DNA of 64,000 nucleotides from Cystobasidium ongulense (GCA_022835595.1 BQUP01000009.1:1-64000); one strand, 5' to 3'; shown: positions 39,339 to 51,300, numbered from the stretch's first letter. The notes: generated by a model from the letters alone, not told the origin. Program-made: numbers and translations.

Positions 39339-42300
39339 TCACCAATCCCCCATGGCGTGCAACGTCTCAGCAAGCGCGTTGTAGTCGACAGCAGACTGTG
39401 GCACAGACAACAGCGAGATACTCAGCACCAGAAAGTCCAGGCGTGACAATGGCTTGTCTTCATCTGTCGTTGGGGAATCATGGCTCACCTCACATAGTCC
39501 ATTTGCTTTTCCTTCCCCTCGATGAACTTTTCCAGTTTCCAACGACAACAGTTACTTCGTATCCACTTCTCTGCCAGTCGTGGACGGCCATCGACGACAA
39601 ACTCAAAGCCTGCATTAGGGCACGTCCCGAACATGATTGGAGGCGACGTCCCTGGTTTCGAGCATTCCGCCAGGACCTCAGCGAAGTGTTCCCAGTCAGT
39701 GGCATCGGTTGCATCAAACATTTCAATAGACCCATCTAAAGCCTCGTTGAAGGCGATAAAGCACAGCAAGACGAGTGTAGCTTGAAAGATAGTCCTGTTC
39801 AATCACGAAGGACAGAGACTTTGATCAGCCGAATGATGCACAATGAACAAGCATAGGCAAGAAGAGCTCTTGAAACCCGTCGCAGCGAGGGTGACAGCGG
39901 AGCGTATCTGCAGGATTCACCCTTGCTACGCTTGGCTGAACAAACACGGGCCATCTTATGCACCATGTATCACTATGCTCACCTTGGTACTATGAAGGCG
40001 AGGTCCCTGAGATCAGCAGCATGATGCAGGATGTGCGCGCAATGTAGCGTAGCTAACCGAGCCTCCGGCGAAGCAACCCATTTCTTCACAGCTTCTACTG
40101 CATGTGGCTGTGGAATGCCTTCTCTACCTGCCACTTCTTCGATTTGGTCTAGTCTAGCCAGCCTGGCTAGGCAGCAATAGTGCCACATAACTTTCAGGAT
40201 TTGAGGTTGATTGCTGCTACTTCTGGATGAAGGAGCTTCTACGCCTTGGCGGCGGTCCGAGTCTGTTATACCAAATCTAGCACCGAGGTCCAGCATGTCG
40301 CGGTAAAAGAGCGCAATATCGGTGAAGCTAGAAACAAAGCTCGGCTCTGAGCGGCATAGCTCCTTCAACTGCAGTATATTCACAATCTTCTGGGCCATCA
40401 CACTCATTGGGAAGAGTGTGTCTGCCGTTGGAACGACCCGGAAACCGGTAGCCGGAGGAGTACGTAGGGAATTGCTAGGTGAGCCACCACTCAGGCACAG
40501 TAAAAGCCATTTCCAGCTTGACGCGTCTTCTGCTTCAAATAGTGCATCGCTCGACTGGTCGAGAGCCGATAACTGAACTGGAACAAGCCGGGGTAGCAGA
40601 CTGTACGTCGCTGCGTCTGCAGCATGCAGAGTCAAGCCTAATGCCACCCTCCGGAGCATCTCGCGTCGCGCCCATTCTTGCCATCGAGCCTCGAGGGCTT
40701 CTTCATCCAAGTTGGCGACGTTATCGTACGTAATTGTGTTCTGGTCAATGAGCTTGAAAAGCCCTGCACGTCTTGCAAAAGTGCACAAGCAACCGTGAAA
40801 AGACTCGGCAGTGAACATATGCTTTGGTTCTCCATAAAGGAAACTGAAGCATTGGCCCAGGAGTCCACTGAGAGTCATGGCCACTCTGGCATCCTCTGTC
40901 GCCATTCTTGAATCGCGCTGGAAAAAAGCATTCCCCTCTCAGCATGTATCAAAACGTTGTCTGGATAAAGACTACCGACCGAAAAGACAATCACGTGGTG
41001 GAGTCTTTCGTAGATCCATAAGCCTCTTTCGCGGGCCGCCTGCGTCCCCATGAATATGCAGCCGATTGAGCACATGCTGAGCAGAAGAAGAGGCGAAGAT
41101 TGATGACGGCTAAAGGTGGCTTTATGTAAGATGGGGAAGGTGGGGTGGAAATCTCGGAAATAGAGATGTAGACAACTGTCCAGAAATTTGATGGAAGGAA
41201 TTGCAGTTTGCTCTTCTTTGGCCCAATGCTTGCGCGCCATCTTGTCCTGCAAAACATGTTTGCACTTTAGTGGGAGTTTTCAGCACACCTATCAGTAAGC
41301 GAATCTCTTACCACTGATGTTTCAACACTCAATTCCTCGATTATCTGCTCTGGGGACGTTATGTCTGGTCTGGGAAGGTCTACGTTGCCGTGCTCTGGCG
41401 CTTGCATCGAGTTGAGCCATGTGTCGGTCGTCAAGACGCGGTGGAGGACCTTGCGTCTCGGGGTCCCGGTAGAAACTGCACCATTTTCCTCGTAGTAGGT
41501 ACTCACAGGACCTGAAGATACTGGTACGGAAGAACTCGGTGGACGTTGGTCCTTTAATGCAGTTGGAAAGCTGGTGCCTGACGAGCTTCCAAGTTGTATG
41601 TTGGGATGACCCGGTGGGGCTCGGAACAGCTCTTGTGACAGGTTGACCTGTAAATTTTGCTGTCTATCTGTCGAATTTTGCCCAGTTTCTGTGGCGATGT
41701 TAGAGGTGGACATGCCTTCGAAAGTATAACTAGCCGCTGCAGGGCTCGATTTCCAAAGATCCTCGAATTGGAGGCCAAAGGGGTACAGCTTATTGAGACC
41801 GTTGTCATTTGCGCCGTTATTTGCCGAGGGCGTACTAAAGTTGAGTGGAGCGCTCTGATTGAAGTTATTGGTCGTACCTGTACCCGAAGATGTTATGCCG
41901 TTAGATTCGAGAGGTTCGACTGAAAAATTATCCCATCCACTGGCCGAAGCCACAGGCTGATGTGCGTTTCCCAACAATTCGCGCGAAAACACCATTTCTA
42001 GGGCATTCTCTGCGGCATGGGAGCCGCCTTCGAGTGTGAGCCAAGAGTCGATGCTTGCGTCAAGTGACACTGCTGCAGCGGGATAAGGTTGCGGGAAGGC
42101 GGCCATGTACGAAGCTATTGGTATAGTTTGTGGGGCGCTGTGTGAGCTGTTGCTGTAGGCCGAGGTCGTCTGCGGCATAGCAAAGTCTGCGAAGGCGATA
42201 TATTTTAGTAAGATATCGTGTACTGCACTACAAGTTGTACATTGAAGATGCAGGAGATCTTACCCGGAACTCCGAACTGCGATGATGGTATGAAAGCATT

Positions 42301-42987
42301 CGAGGCCTGTCCATTCGTATTGCGATTCTCTTTGTTGCTGTGGTTGCCGGCCTTGAGCTCGGCCTGGCTAGACAATTGCAAGGACTGTTGATGCTGTGTC
42401 TTTTGGCCTACTTGAAGGTGATCCTCAATCCCGAACAAGTGGCTAAAGGCGGGGTGGAACAAACTATTCTCATCTATCTGGCTTCGAGGAGTGGTCGCAG
42501 TCTCGCCGCTTAATGTGATATTTTCGGAAGCGCCGTCCGTCCTGCGTTTCTTCGACTGGTTTCCTGCAGCAGAGGCCGATGTGTCTTCATTTCCCCCTGC
42601 TGGTAAAGGGTCTGATAATGACGGCGAGACCGCCATCTCGTCGCGGCTGCCGCTGTCAGAATGGACAGCTCGCTCATGCCTTTGCAGGGCATCTGTACGA
42701 GCGAATGCTTTATCACATTTGCTGCAGCTGAATGGTCTCTCGTCACCATGTGTTCGGACGTGTCGGATGAGATGGGCGAGCTTTATAAAGCCGCGCCCGC
42801 AGACCTCGCACGTCTTGATGCTCTTGACCCTCTTTGACACCTTGGGCTGTGCTGATATCTCTGCTTGACGCGCTGCGGTCGACGAGTGCTCGTCGCCCAT
42901 GCTCGGTGGCCCATGCGCTGCTGGTGTGGGAGTCTTTGGCAAGAAGCAGCAGACCGAATTGCGGGAAGTGTGGGACTCCAGATTCAT
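39339..42987 (-). CDS. C2H2 zinc-finger transcription factor with fungal-specific domain
   Basis: Six exons (42987-42264, 42186-41312, 41246-40980, 40917-39983, 39794-39494, 39395-39339) give 1052 residues. Two C2H2 fingers lie near residues 60-110 (CEVCGRGFIKLAHLIRHVRTH and CSKCDKAFARTDALQRHERAVH). A long serine/glutamine-rich linker follows. The fungal-specific factor domain is seen in SIKFLDSCLHLYFRDFHPTFPILHKATF, SIGCIFMGTQAARERGLWIYERLHH and LSGLLGQCFSFLYGEPKHM. The last two exons restore the usual ending (TIFQATLVLLCF..., AEKWIRSN..., NALAETLHAMGDW). The 188-nt intron before them is long but its phase fits. At the edge of the catabolic cluster, it is the natural candidate for its regulator. 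An ATG at 42900 is an alternative start. Confidence 0.88.
42970..42976 (+). promoter_or_regulatory. Candidate operator copy at the start of the C2H2 gene
   Basis: GTGGGAC lies within codons 4 to 6 of the regulator itself (11 bp inside the ATG on the minus strand). If the later ATG at 42900 is used, it would be in the leader, where it could serve autoregulation. Confidence 0.25.
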
Positions 42988-44097
42988 GTGAGCTGTCGAT
43001 CATCATGGCTGAGCCATCAACGAGTTGGCAGACAATGTAGCTCTGTTCGAACTACACACCCCCTGCATCGTGATTCTTGTCGCATCGACCAGATGATGTG
43101 TATTATGGGGTACCCGTCCGTCCAGGGAGCTTAGTCCGGGCGGGCCTGCCGTCAACAAGCAAGAGTCAACGCCACTATTTGCAGTATCCAAAGCTTGACC
43201 AGTCGTTGTTCGCACCTTGGGGGCTTCGTGCTATTCGGTTGTTCTTGTAATGATTCGGCCCTCTCAGCGCGTCTGTAATGTCTGTTCGAGACTCTACCCT
43301 CGCTCTCATCGATATTCTGGGACAAGGCAAGATTCCGCACTCGATGAAAACCCTCAGGCGGCTCAAGCTGCTCCACCGAGTGAGCAACACGAGAGAGCAC
43401 CCGATGCAGGTCGCAACAAGGCCACACATCCATCGTCGAGTCCCTCTTCCCTCTCGGCTCTTTTCTCTCCAGTGAAAGCGTTCTCGAGTATAAGCAATCA
43501 ACAGCCAATTGCTCTGGTCGAACTCAGCAAAAACCATCTTGCAACGCAGCAGGTTGGCCGAGACAGCGTATATGGGGTGGTGCCAGGAGAGGCGCGGGAA
43601 ACAGACGTGGGTCCGGTCCTTGTCTAGTGTCGGAGCATGCTGTGTATTGCGTCCTCCAGCTGACTGCAGTGCCGTCTTTTCGTCCCCGATCACCTGTTTA
43701 CATGTATGCAGCATTGCATAGCAAGTCTCTCAATGGTTTGCCCGGAAGGCAATTGCGGTTTACAGTTTACGAGTGAAAACGACCTTGATTCTCATCTGCA
43801 TAAGCAGCACAAGTTAGATGCACAGCCATCGTAGCCTTTTCCTGTTTGTCTGTGTTGCACGTGTTTTTGTCTTCGTGAACAGGCGCTGTTCAACAGAAAA
43901 GCTCCCACAACGAAAGCATCTCTTATCTATATAGTGTAGCAGCTTTTGCTCTTCTATTAATGATCCTACTGTGCACGAATGGAGATGCATAGGTATTCCT
44001 GAAGTGCGTGTACTTGCCTGGCGTGATTTGCCCTGTCGCCTGCACCACAACTTGCTTCTATCCCAATCCCCAAGCCACTGGCACACAACAAGCCGTA
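42988..44097. other. Divergent region between the C2H2 gene and OXA1
   Basis: 1110 bp holding both promoters. The middle has one plus-strand frame that looks protein-like (43250-43627, listed separately) and an antisense frame of 179 codons that I regard as its shadow. Nothing else recognised. Confidence 0.5.
43250..43627 (+). CDS. Possible small mitochondrial protein, unrecognised
   Basis: Single ATG-started frame of 125 codons. The first ~25 residues (MIRPSQRVCNVCSRLYPRS...) are basic with no acidic residue, as in mitochondrial presequences. Then comes an Ala/Pro/Ser-rich linker, and the last 50 residues (ALVELSKNHLATQQVGRDSVYGVV...) look like ordinary protein with a plausible helix. No family is recognised. 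It sits just upstream of OXA1, itself mitochondrial, on the same strand. It may instead be an exon of a longer gene or chance. Confidence 0.4.
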   Translation: MIRPSQRVCNVCSRLYPRSHRYSGTRQDSALDENPQAAQAAPPSEQHERAPDAGRNKATHPSSSPSSLSALFSPVKAFSSISNQQPIALVELSKNHLATQQVGRDSVYGVVPGEARETDVGPVLV

Positions 44098-45617
44098 ATG
44101 TCAAGCTTCATCTTGTCGAGAGGGCTTGTCCATCAAAAACACGCATTGTGTGCACTCAGCTCAACAAAAGTCTGGTCGTACATTGCTTCTACGACCATTT
44201 CCCAATCTCGAAATCTCCATTCAAGTCCACACGATGCAACTGAAGGAGCGACATCAGCTGGAAAGGCAGTAGCCAACAGAAGCTTAGACGTAACGGAGGA
44301 TGCAGTCGAGGCGGTCAATACGGCTTCTGCTCTCGGCAGCAGTCTTCTGCGCGCGTCATCCGATGCATTTCTCGAGCTGCCGCAGATACTTGGAGGAACC
44401 TCCTACGCTGCAACGATAGTATTGGTTACACTGCTTCTGCGCTCAAGTGTTACTCTCCCGATGATAGCTTGGCAGCGACGACGTGTCAAAAGAGTTCAGG
44501 AGCTAGTTGTCCCAGCCGCTAAGGAGTGGATGTCAACCGCCAAATTCGCTTTACGGGCAGAATTCAGGAAGAGCAACAAGAGTTACGAGGAGTACGTGGC
44601 TACGTTAAATGCGCGAGTAAGTATTCAGCTAGTTCCAAGGGTGTTGCATGACCAGATCACTTAACAATGTTCAAACCCAGGCTAAGAAACAATTCAAAGC
44701 TCTGGCAGCCAAGTATAAATGCCGACCTCTTCCTACTATGCTCCTTCCACCCTTGATACATCTTCCAATATTCATCGGTACGACGCTCACCATTCGTGAA
44801 GCATGCTCAAGTTCCTTTCTATCGTTGCAATCATCCGTTCAGGCTGTCGAAAGCGGTGCAGCTGCTAATCTCGACAACACTCTGCCTTCGCTTGCTTTGG
44901 AAAGCTTAGCTTGGTGTCCTTCGTTGGCCGATGTCGATCCTTACTCGGCTCTTCCTGTGGCAGTGAGTATCACTGCCCTGCTCAACGTCGAAATACAAGC
45001 CAGGATCCGACAAGCTTTGGCCGAGCTAAGGGACAACGTACTCGACGAATCCGAAGGTGCCGCGACGTCTGCCGCCTCTTCATCCAGCATAAAACCTGCT
45101 GTTCCACAAGATATCAATGCAGCAAAACTGAGCCAGAAAGCACGACGTCCAGCCCGACCTTCTCCATCCATACCGTCAATCTTGCAGAAGAAGACCTTTG
45201 CCACTACAGCTTCACGATGTCTCGCAATTTCTCCGTCGTCCAAGCAAGAAGTAGGCGTCACTCCTCCTACAAACACTAAAGATCCTTCTACAGCGGCCGC
45301 TGCTCGGTCGCGAGCCATCACGAACGTACTCCGCTTTGGCAGCATTTTGTTTATACCGATTGCCGCCGCTTCCCCTGTTGTGAGCCCGTCCTGCTGAGCA
45401 TATCTCAGCCTTCCTACACAGAATACTGATTGAATCCCGTATTCAACAGGCTGTCAATCTATATTGGCTGACTTCAAACCTCTTTTCTTTAACACAAAAT
45501 TTGGTACTAGGCTATCGTGATAGATCGAAGGGCATGAACACCAAAGTAGCAAAGGCTGTAATTACACGCACAACGATTCCCAGCTCCCCTGTACAAGTAC
45601 AGAGGCGGCGATATTGA
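44098..45617 (+). CDS. OXA1: Mitochondrial inner-membrane insertase Oxa1/Cox18 family
   Basis: Inserts mitochondrially made and some imported proteins into the inner membrane. Three exons (44098-44616, 44681-45379, 45450-45617) give 461 residues. A serine- and histidine-rich presequence with LHSSP fits a cleavage site. The YidC/Oxa1 core shows LPQILGGTSYAATIVLVTLLLRSSVTLPM, then KYKCRPLPTMLLPPLIHLPIFIGTTLTIRE, and after the last intron AVNLYWLTSNLFSLTQN. The final 30 residues are basic, as in ribosome-binding tails. A ~100-residue disordered insert lies between membrane segments 4 and 5 (about 45000-45300), and the order of motifs is nearer Cox18 than the shortest Oxa1, so Cox18 is possible. 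Confidence 0.85.
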
Positions 45618-46170
45618 AAATCTCAAAAGTCGCTATGCGCGCCGGTGGCGACGCGCCTGATATCGGGCGCTCGGATCATCACTCTTCAAAGGCGATCACT
45701 GTCCAACGACAGCGTCTTTGAGCAGGCATGTCCTGGTCTCACTGCTGCCTCCTGCAAGCAAACCTGAGCCTTCATAGGTTCCCTTATTGCCATATAGAAG
45801 ACTGTCACCGCCAGTCTGTCGAGGGACGTCTGGAAGTCGCCCAAGCATTTGGTTCTCCTTGCCCATCAAACACAGCTGCATTTGTGGCGCACCATAGTCA
45901 ATCCGAGACGCCTCAGTGTGAAGTCCTCAAGTAGTACGACATAGCTTCCGAAGAGTGTCTTGCATCAGATATTCCTCTCTTGCGCAGAGGACCTTCCAAT
46001 TGCAAGTCCTACCCTCCTATGATCAGCAACGTCAAAATCCAAGATGGCACGAAATCATGCACCATTGCTTGGACAATCGACAATGAAAGTCTCGCCACCT
46101 ATACGTGGGTTTCGCGAACCAACAAATCTGAAGGTCCCTCACACGACCTTTTTCTCAACAAGACTCCATC
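45618..46170. other. Intergenic upstream of the unrecognised 546-residue gene
   Basis: 553 bp after OXA1. No motif-bearing frame or RNA gene seen. Confidence 0.5.
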
Positions 46171-47915
46171 ATGGATGTGAAATTACCGGTACAACCAAGT
46201 CGTGCGCATACTTTTCTCTTCCGGACGAGAGGAATGGACAAAGCACAACCCGCAGGTGCCTTCTCTCCCTATCTCTTCAATTCTTTCCTGGTCCGAGCGC
46301 CTCCATCGCAGACTTCTCGATTTCACTAGACATAGCAAGGGAAGTAGCGCATCCTCCCACTGTCGAGGGCTTCAAGTTTCTCAATCTGGAGGATACTACT
46401 TTCAATGAAGACTTTCGTGGGAATCTCAATCAAACACCCTCGACACTAGGGCCAGAATGGCACGAGAAAGATTATGAAAGTATTCTGTGCGGATCCGACG
46501 ATGTTCCCTATCTTACGGTTAACTGCCACACATACATTTGGGCCGAGAGAAGACTTCGTCCAACTCTTACAATCCGCGGTGACGGGTTCGTCGGCGCACC
46601 AGAAAGCGCCGTACAGACCGTGCCCCTCTGTATCCTCCTAGCCTTCTCAGAGCCTCTTCCCCCCTTTCTGTCCGCCGATATCTGCCTGCGAGCCAAGATC
46701 ACTCAAAACACGGAGGGTTGTCTCTCACAGAGTTTGCGATCTTCAGTAGTCTCTTGCCATCGCATGCAGAAGCTGAACCTAGTAGCTGGGCCAGACAGAC
46801 AGCTCATCCGAGGTGATCCGACATTCTTTAAGCCATCGCGCTGGATACAGGACAAGGAAACCACACCGCAGGCGCCTATAGCTAACATGCTCAAGCCATC
46901 GGACAAGCTACTAGGCTACTTTAGCAGGAAGAAGAGTGTACCGCCGGGAGATATGCACCAAGGCAAGACAATCGCGCATCAATAGCTTAGCAAGAAGGCA
47001 AATATAACGTCATACCCAGTTTACCATCAAGACCCAATCCGTGAAGGTGCAGTTGAACACCTTCCTGCCAATCTACGAAACGCGCGTCTCAGTCCGGAAC
47101 CTGTCAGCAAAGACGAGCAGGCTATTGATCAGCGCATCAATTCCACTATAGTACCAGCATTTCGCGAGTCTCGTCCCGTATTATCTGTTTCTTCAGAAAG
47201 CCTACTCGCTCCAATCGAAGCCAAAGTCTTACAAGAATCTGTCGCTCCTTCAGACCCCTCGACGTCGACTGATGAGCTTTACCGAACATCGAAAGCGCTT
47301 CAAGGAGGCAGACGATGCTGTGAATCGAATCTGGATGAGATGAGAAGATTGGATCGAAGGATTCTTGATAGCCAGAAAGTCAGAACCAGTCTAGCGTTTC
47401 GGCTGCGTACATCCACTACATCGGCAGCAGATGATAGAACAGCAACCAGCGAACAAAGCCCAAATGTGGCATCACATCTTCCTATTCCGAACGATGTTGT
47501 CATACAAGGCTTGCTCATTCCAGCGACCAGTGCAGTGACGTCCAACCCACGCGGTGAATCTCAGAATATACCGAACCGGACCAAATCAGCAGAGGTCGCG
47601 GACTTGGCCCGTCTTTTAGATAGCCGAATGGCAGTGGAAGAAATCGCAACGTCGGCTACTACGAGAGCTGCGAATGCGTCGAATTTCCTGGAGCGGATCG
47701 ACCTGCCTTATCCACCAAGGCCATCGCGACCAGTAAAAACCAGACCTGATCAATCCGCAACATCTGTACGCCAATTACCAGAGCGTCTTGGAGAGATCTC
47801 AAAGCGTTCCTGGCAGTATTCGGATGTTACGGGAGAAAGTGTGTTTTCCGTACAACCCAGCTCTGGGATACGAGCGTGGTCTGACAGTTCCAGGTCTGGT
47901 AAATTTGCAGCATAA
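46171..47915 (+). CDS. Unrecognised 546-residue protein
   Basis: Modelled as three exons (46171-46255, 46312-46937, 46986-47915). The first intron (56 nt) and its phase join an ATG exon to a long open frame. The second is a 48-nt intron of exactly 16 codons that contains an in-frame TAG; the frame is identical on both sides and stays open for 930 nt. The N-terminal third looks folded (TVEGFKFLNLEDTTFNEDF, DVPYLTVNCHTYIWAERRLR, VPLCILLAFSEPLPPFL). The C-terminal half is Ser/Arg-rich and probably disordered, with a PYPPRPSRP patch. I recognise no domain. Two separate genes, or a stop that is not removed, cannot be excluded. Confidence 0.6.
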
Positions 47916-48338
47916 AGCTAATGTGTAGAGCTGTAGAATGAGGTCTAGCCGAGCTAGAGTCGTTTGCATGTTCGCATGCAAGGTACACATTTTGCACAAA
48001 GCTGTACAGTAGACTTTGTGAATTTACAATCGATACATAGGCCGAGGTGCGAAGCGGTGGTCTTCAGGCGCGCAGCTTGTGGCATTGCCCAGCTTGATGG
48101 CAACCAGTCCTACAGACAAACGAATGGCCAGTAGTGGATCAGCCAGTCTGATCCTCAGACTGTCGGTCAACCAGTCAGTCTGTCCTGTTGGTCATGGCAG
48201 CAGCCCGTGCAGCAGCTGCCACTCCATTGTCCAGTCAGCCCCGTGAAGGGGATCCACGGACTCGAAGCCAAGCTCAAGGCGTCAAACCTGGCTTGTCTTT
48301 GTTTCAATAGCATCTCTTGCTTTCTATTCCTCGCTGTG
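47916..48338. promoter_or_regulatory. Promoter of M16 copy A
   Basis: 423 bp. The last ~100 bp resemble the same region upstream of copy B (around 53780-53924), e.g. a shared CTTGTCTTTGTT word, so the duplication included part of the promoter. Confidence 0.5.
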
Positions 48339-51300
48339 ATGGTGCCTCTCCAGATGCCTCTGGACCAGTCTGGCTTTCCTTCTGGCTGCGAACATCTCGA
48401 TGCCAATCGGCTCATGGAGGGCTACACAGACCACGGTGAATACGCTGAATGGACAGCAGGCCTCGAGACTAGTCCAAACGACATCCAGCAGTACCGCTTG
48501 ATACGACTCAAGAATGGCATGGAGTGCATGCTGGTGCATAATCCGACTGGTGTGTGCTAGCGCCGTGTTCGACCACCTCACGCTCGTGACTGACAAAGAT
48601 CACGTTTTCTACGACTGGCTTTTGCAACTCACCCTTGATTGTCCGTTCATGATCTGCAGCAGAAACAGTACGTGCTAGGACAATTCAATTCACTAAGACT
48701 CCAGAACGCATGGGCTAAGAGCTACTTTGTCTGCAGTGTGCCGCCAGCATGGCAGTCCGCGTTGGACACTTGCAGGATCCGGAGGAACTGCCAGGTCTAG
48801 CACATTTCCTTGTCAGTATCTTCATAGTACTTCTGTCCTCACGACTTGAACTAAAGTCCAGATTTGTAGGAGCATCTTCTGTTCATGGGAAGCGCGAAGT
48901 ACCCGGGTGAGAACGAGTACGCGGACCATCTAAGCAAGTTTGGTGGCCTGTCAAACGCCTATACGAGTACCAATCAAACAGTCTACTATTTCGAGACCAC
49001 TCACCCTGGCTTTGAAGGGGCACTCGACCGCTTCGCTCAGTTCTTTGTTTCACCGCTATTCAATGAGAATTGTGTCGAGAAAGAAATCAAAGCGGTCGAC
49101 AGTGAACACCAGAAAAACTTGCAAGATGACGTCTGGAGGCTTCAACAACTTAGAAGGTCGCTTTCCAAAACAGACCATCCTTACCACAAATTTGGTACCG
49201 GAGATCTTGAAACATTATGGAACAGACCAAGAGCCCAAGGACTAGACATAAGGGCTGAGTTGATCAAGTTCTACGAGGAACAGTGAGGATTCTCAGACCT
49301 TGCATATATGTGCACACCGCTAAACAATCATTCTGCGCAGCTATTCGGCCAACCTCATGAAACTGTGTATCATAAGTAGAGATCCGCTAGATACAACGTT
49401 AAGTCAGGTCTTACACTATTTTAACGAGGTCTCAAATTGCAATATTCCACCCACGATCTTTCCTGCAGATCCTTATCCGGACGCTCTGCATATGGCGAGT
49501 GCTAGGCCGGTTATTACTGCCCAAGCTCTCCATCGCTAACTGACACACCAATCACTTTAGACCCAAATTGCTATGAAGCAGATCAAAGATCAAAGCTGTA
49601 TACTTATCCAGATGCCCTTTTACGACTCTTCGAAGATACTGGGCTCGAAGCCGGCTTCTTTGATCTCGTATCTTTTAAGTAATAAAGGTCCCCACTCATT
49701 ATTTGGTGAGCATAAAGGACATATATGGTTTATTACTTCTCCACTTAAGGCTCAGATTATCTCTCCTACTTTCGACAGGCTTTCTGAAAGAGAAAGGCCT
49801 CGTGACGTATCTCGACGCGTATCCTTACAACGCAGCTCCTGGTATCCATTTCTACGTCATCGAATGTGGACTGACTCACGAAGGAATCAAGCATCACCAG
49901 CTTAGTGAGTTTGCTGAGCTGAGGGTGCGACATTTACTTCGACAGTCGACTGATTGAACTCTATCTTGCTCGCGCATGTTGCATTTTCGGGCCTCAAGTT
50001 GCATCTACCGCTTATGAGTATATCAAGCTTCTTAAAAGCCAGCCCTTTCCCACTTGGGTGTTTCGAGAACTTCGACAGATGCTTCAAATCAGTTTCCGCT
50101 TCCTCGAAGCTAGAGGCTCAATCTCCGAGGCTGCCGTTGCTGTCAGCGTTGCTCTACACAACACATTGCCGCGAAGTCATGTATTTGCAGCACCTTACAC
50201 CTTGACAGACAAGGATACTAAGTCGCTCAAGCATGCACTGAGTTATTTGGTCAAGGACAAAGCCCAGATTATCGTAGCTTCCCCTGTCGAAATCGAAGGC
50301 CTAAATTATAACGAGCGCGAGCAATGGTACGGAACGGAGTATGCAATCAACCCTTTAAAGAGCGACTGGTTCGAGGTACGTGTGGAAGGACCAAGCGATC
50401 CGCAATGGCACTGACAAAGACTTGTCGGCTCTAAGGCTTCCCTTGCGGCGGGTGAAACCTTATTGCTACCTGAGGAGAATCGTTTTATACCAAAAAATCT
50501 GCAACTCATCGGGAACCGAGATGCAACGAAACCGTTCCCTCGCCCTCTTCTTATCAAGCAGACCGAGGGCCAAAGGATATGGTTCAAGCAAGATGACCGG
50601 TGAGTTGGTCGCTTGATTACACAGACGGTAGGAACAGGGCCTCACTAACGCTGCAACCTCGCGGGGTAGGTGGAAAGTCCCCAAGGGCAGCTTCTTTATC
50701 AAGCTGTCCAAGTAAGCTTTCCCACTATGAAGCGCTGCCGCCTATGCTGATGAGGGCCCATCAGTCCTTTCATGAAAGCATCGTACAAGAACGGAGTACT
50801 GTGTGGAAGCTACCTATACTTGGTCAACGATGCCCTGGAGAAGTACGCCGATGATGCTGCAGTAGCTAGTCTCTACTACAGTGTCCAGCATCACCAGTCG
50901 CATCTTGAAATCAGCATTTCTGGCTTCACAGATAAGCTTCCCGACTTGCTAAAGGTAACCCATGAAATGCTTGCAGATGTGGTCGTAAGACTGACTATGT
51001 AAACTCACATATGATCAGCTCATTCTACACCAGCTTAAGCACCTCAAAATTGATGAGAAAGCTTTTGACTTGATGAGAGAAGAGAAGCTAAAAAGCCTTG
51101 AGAATGAAACTCACGACAAGCCGGTTCGACAGGTCACTTCTGAACTTTACTGGATCCTCAACTCAGCCGGCACTACTTTTGATCAGCGTAAAGATATCTT
51201 GAATGGTATGCTCTTTCGCATCAAAGCGATCCATCTTTTTCATTGACAGTGTTGTCCCTAGCTATGAAAGCGGAGGATATCAAAGCGTTTGCTAATGAGC

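Noticed and set aside
39485-39802. Apparent stand-alone small secreted protein on the minus strand
   Set aside because: It starts with TTG, not ATG. Its entry phase exactly completes the donor phase at 39982, and its sequence is the usual C-terminal part of C2H2/fungal-specific regulators. It was merged as exon 5 of that gene.
24401-42987. Reading the cluster as a patulin- or yanuthone-type biosynthetic cluster because of the 6-methylsalicylate-decarboxylase-like gene
   Set aside because: No polyketide synthase, P450 set or tailoring transferase is present. The ring-cleavage dioxygenase, FAH-family hydrolase and acetoacetyl-CoA synthetase fit breakdown better.
43175-43714. 179-codon minus-strand frame near OXA1
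   Set aside because: Antisense to a better plus-strand frame, no family motifs, and composition resembling a shadow frame.
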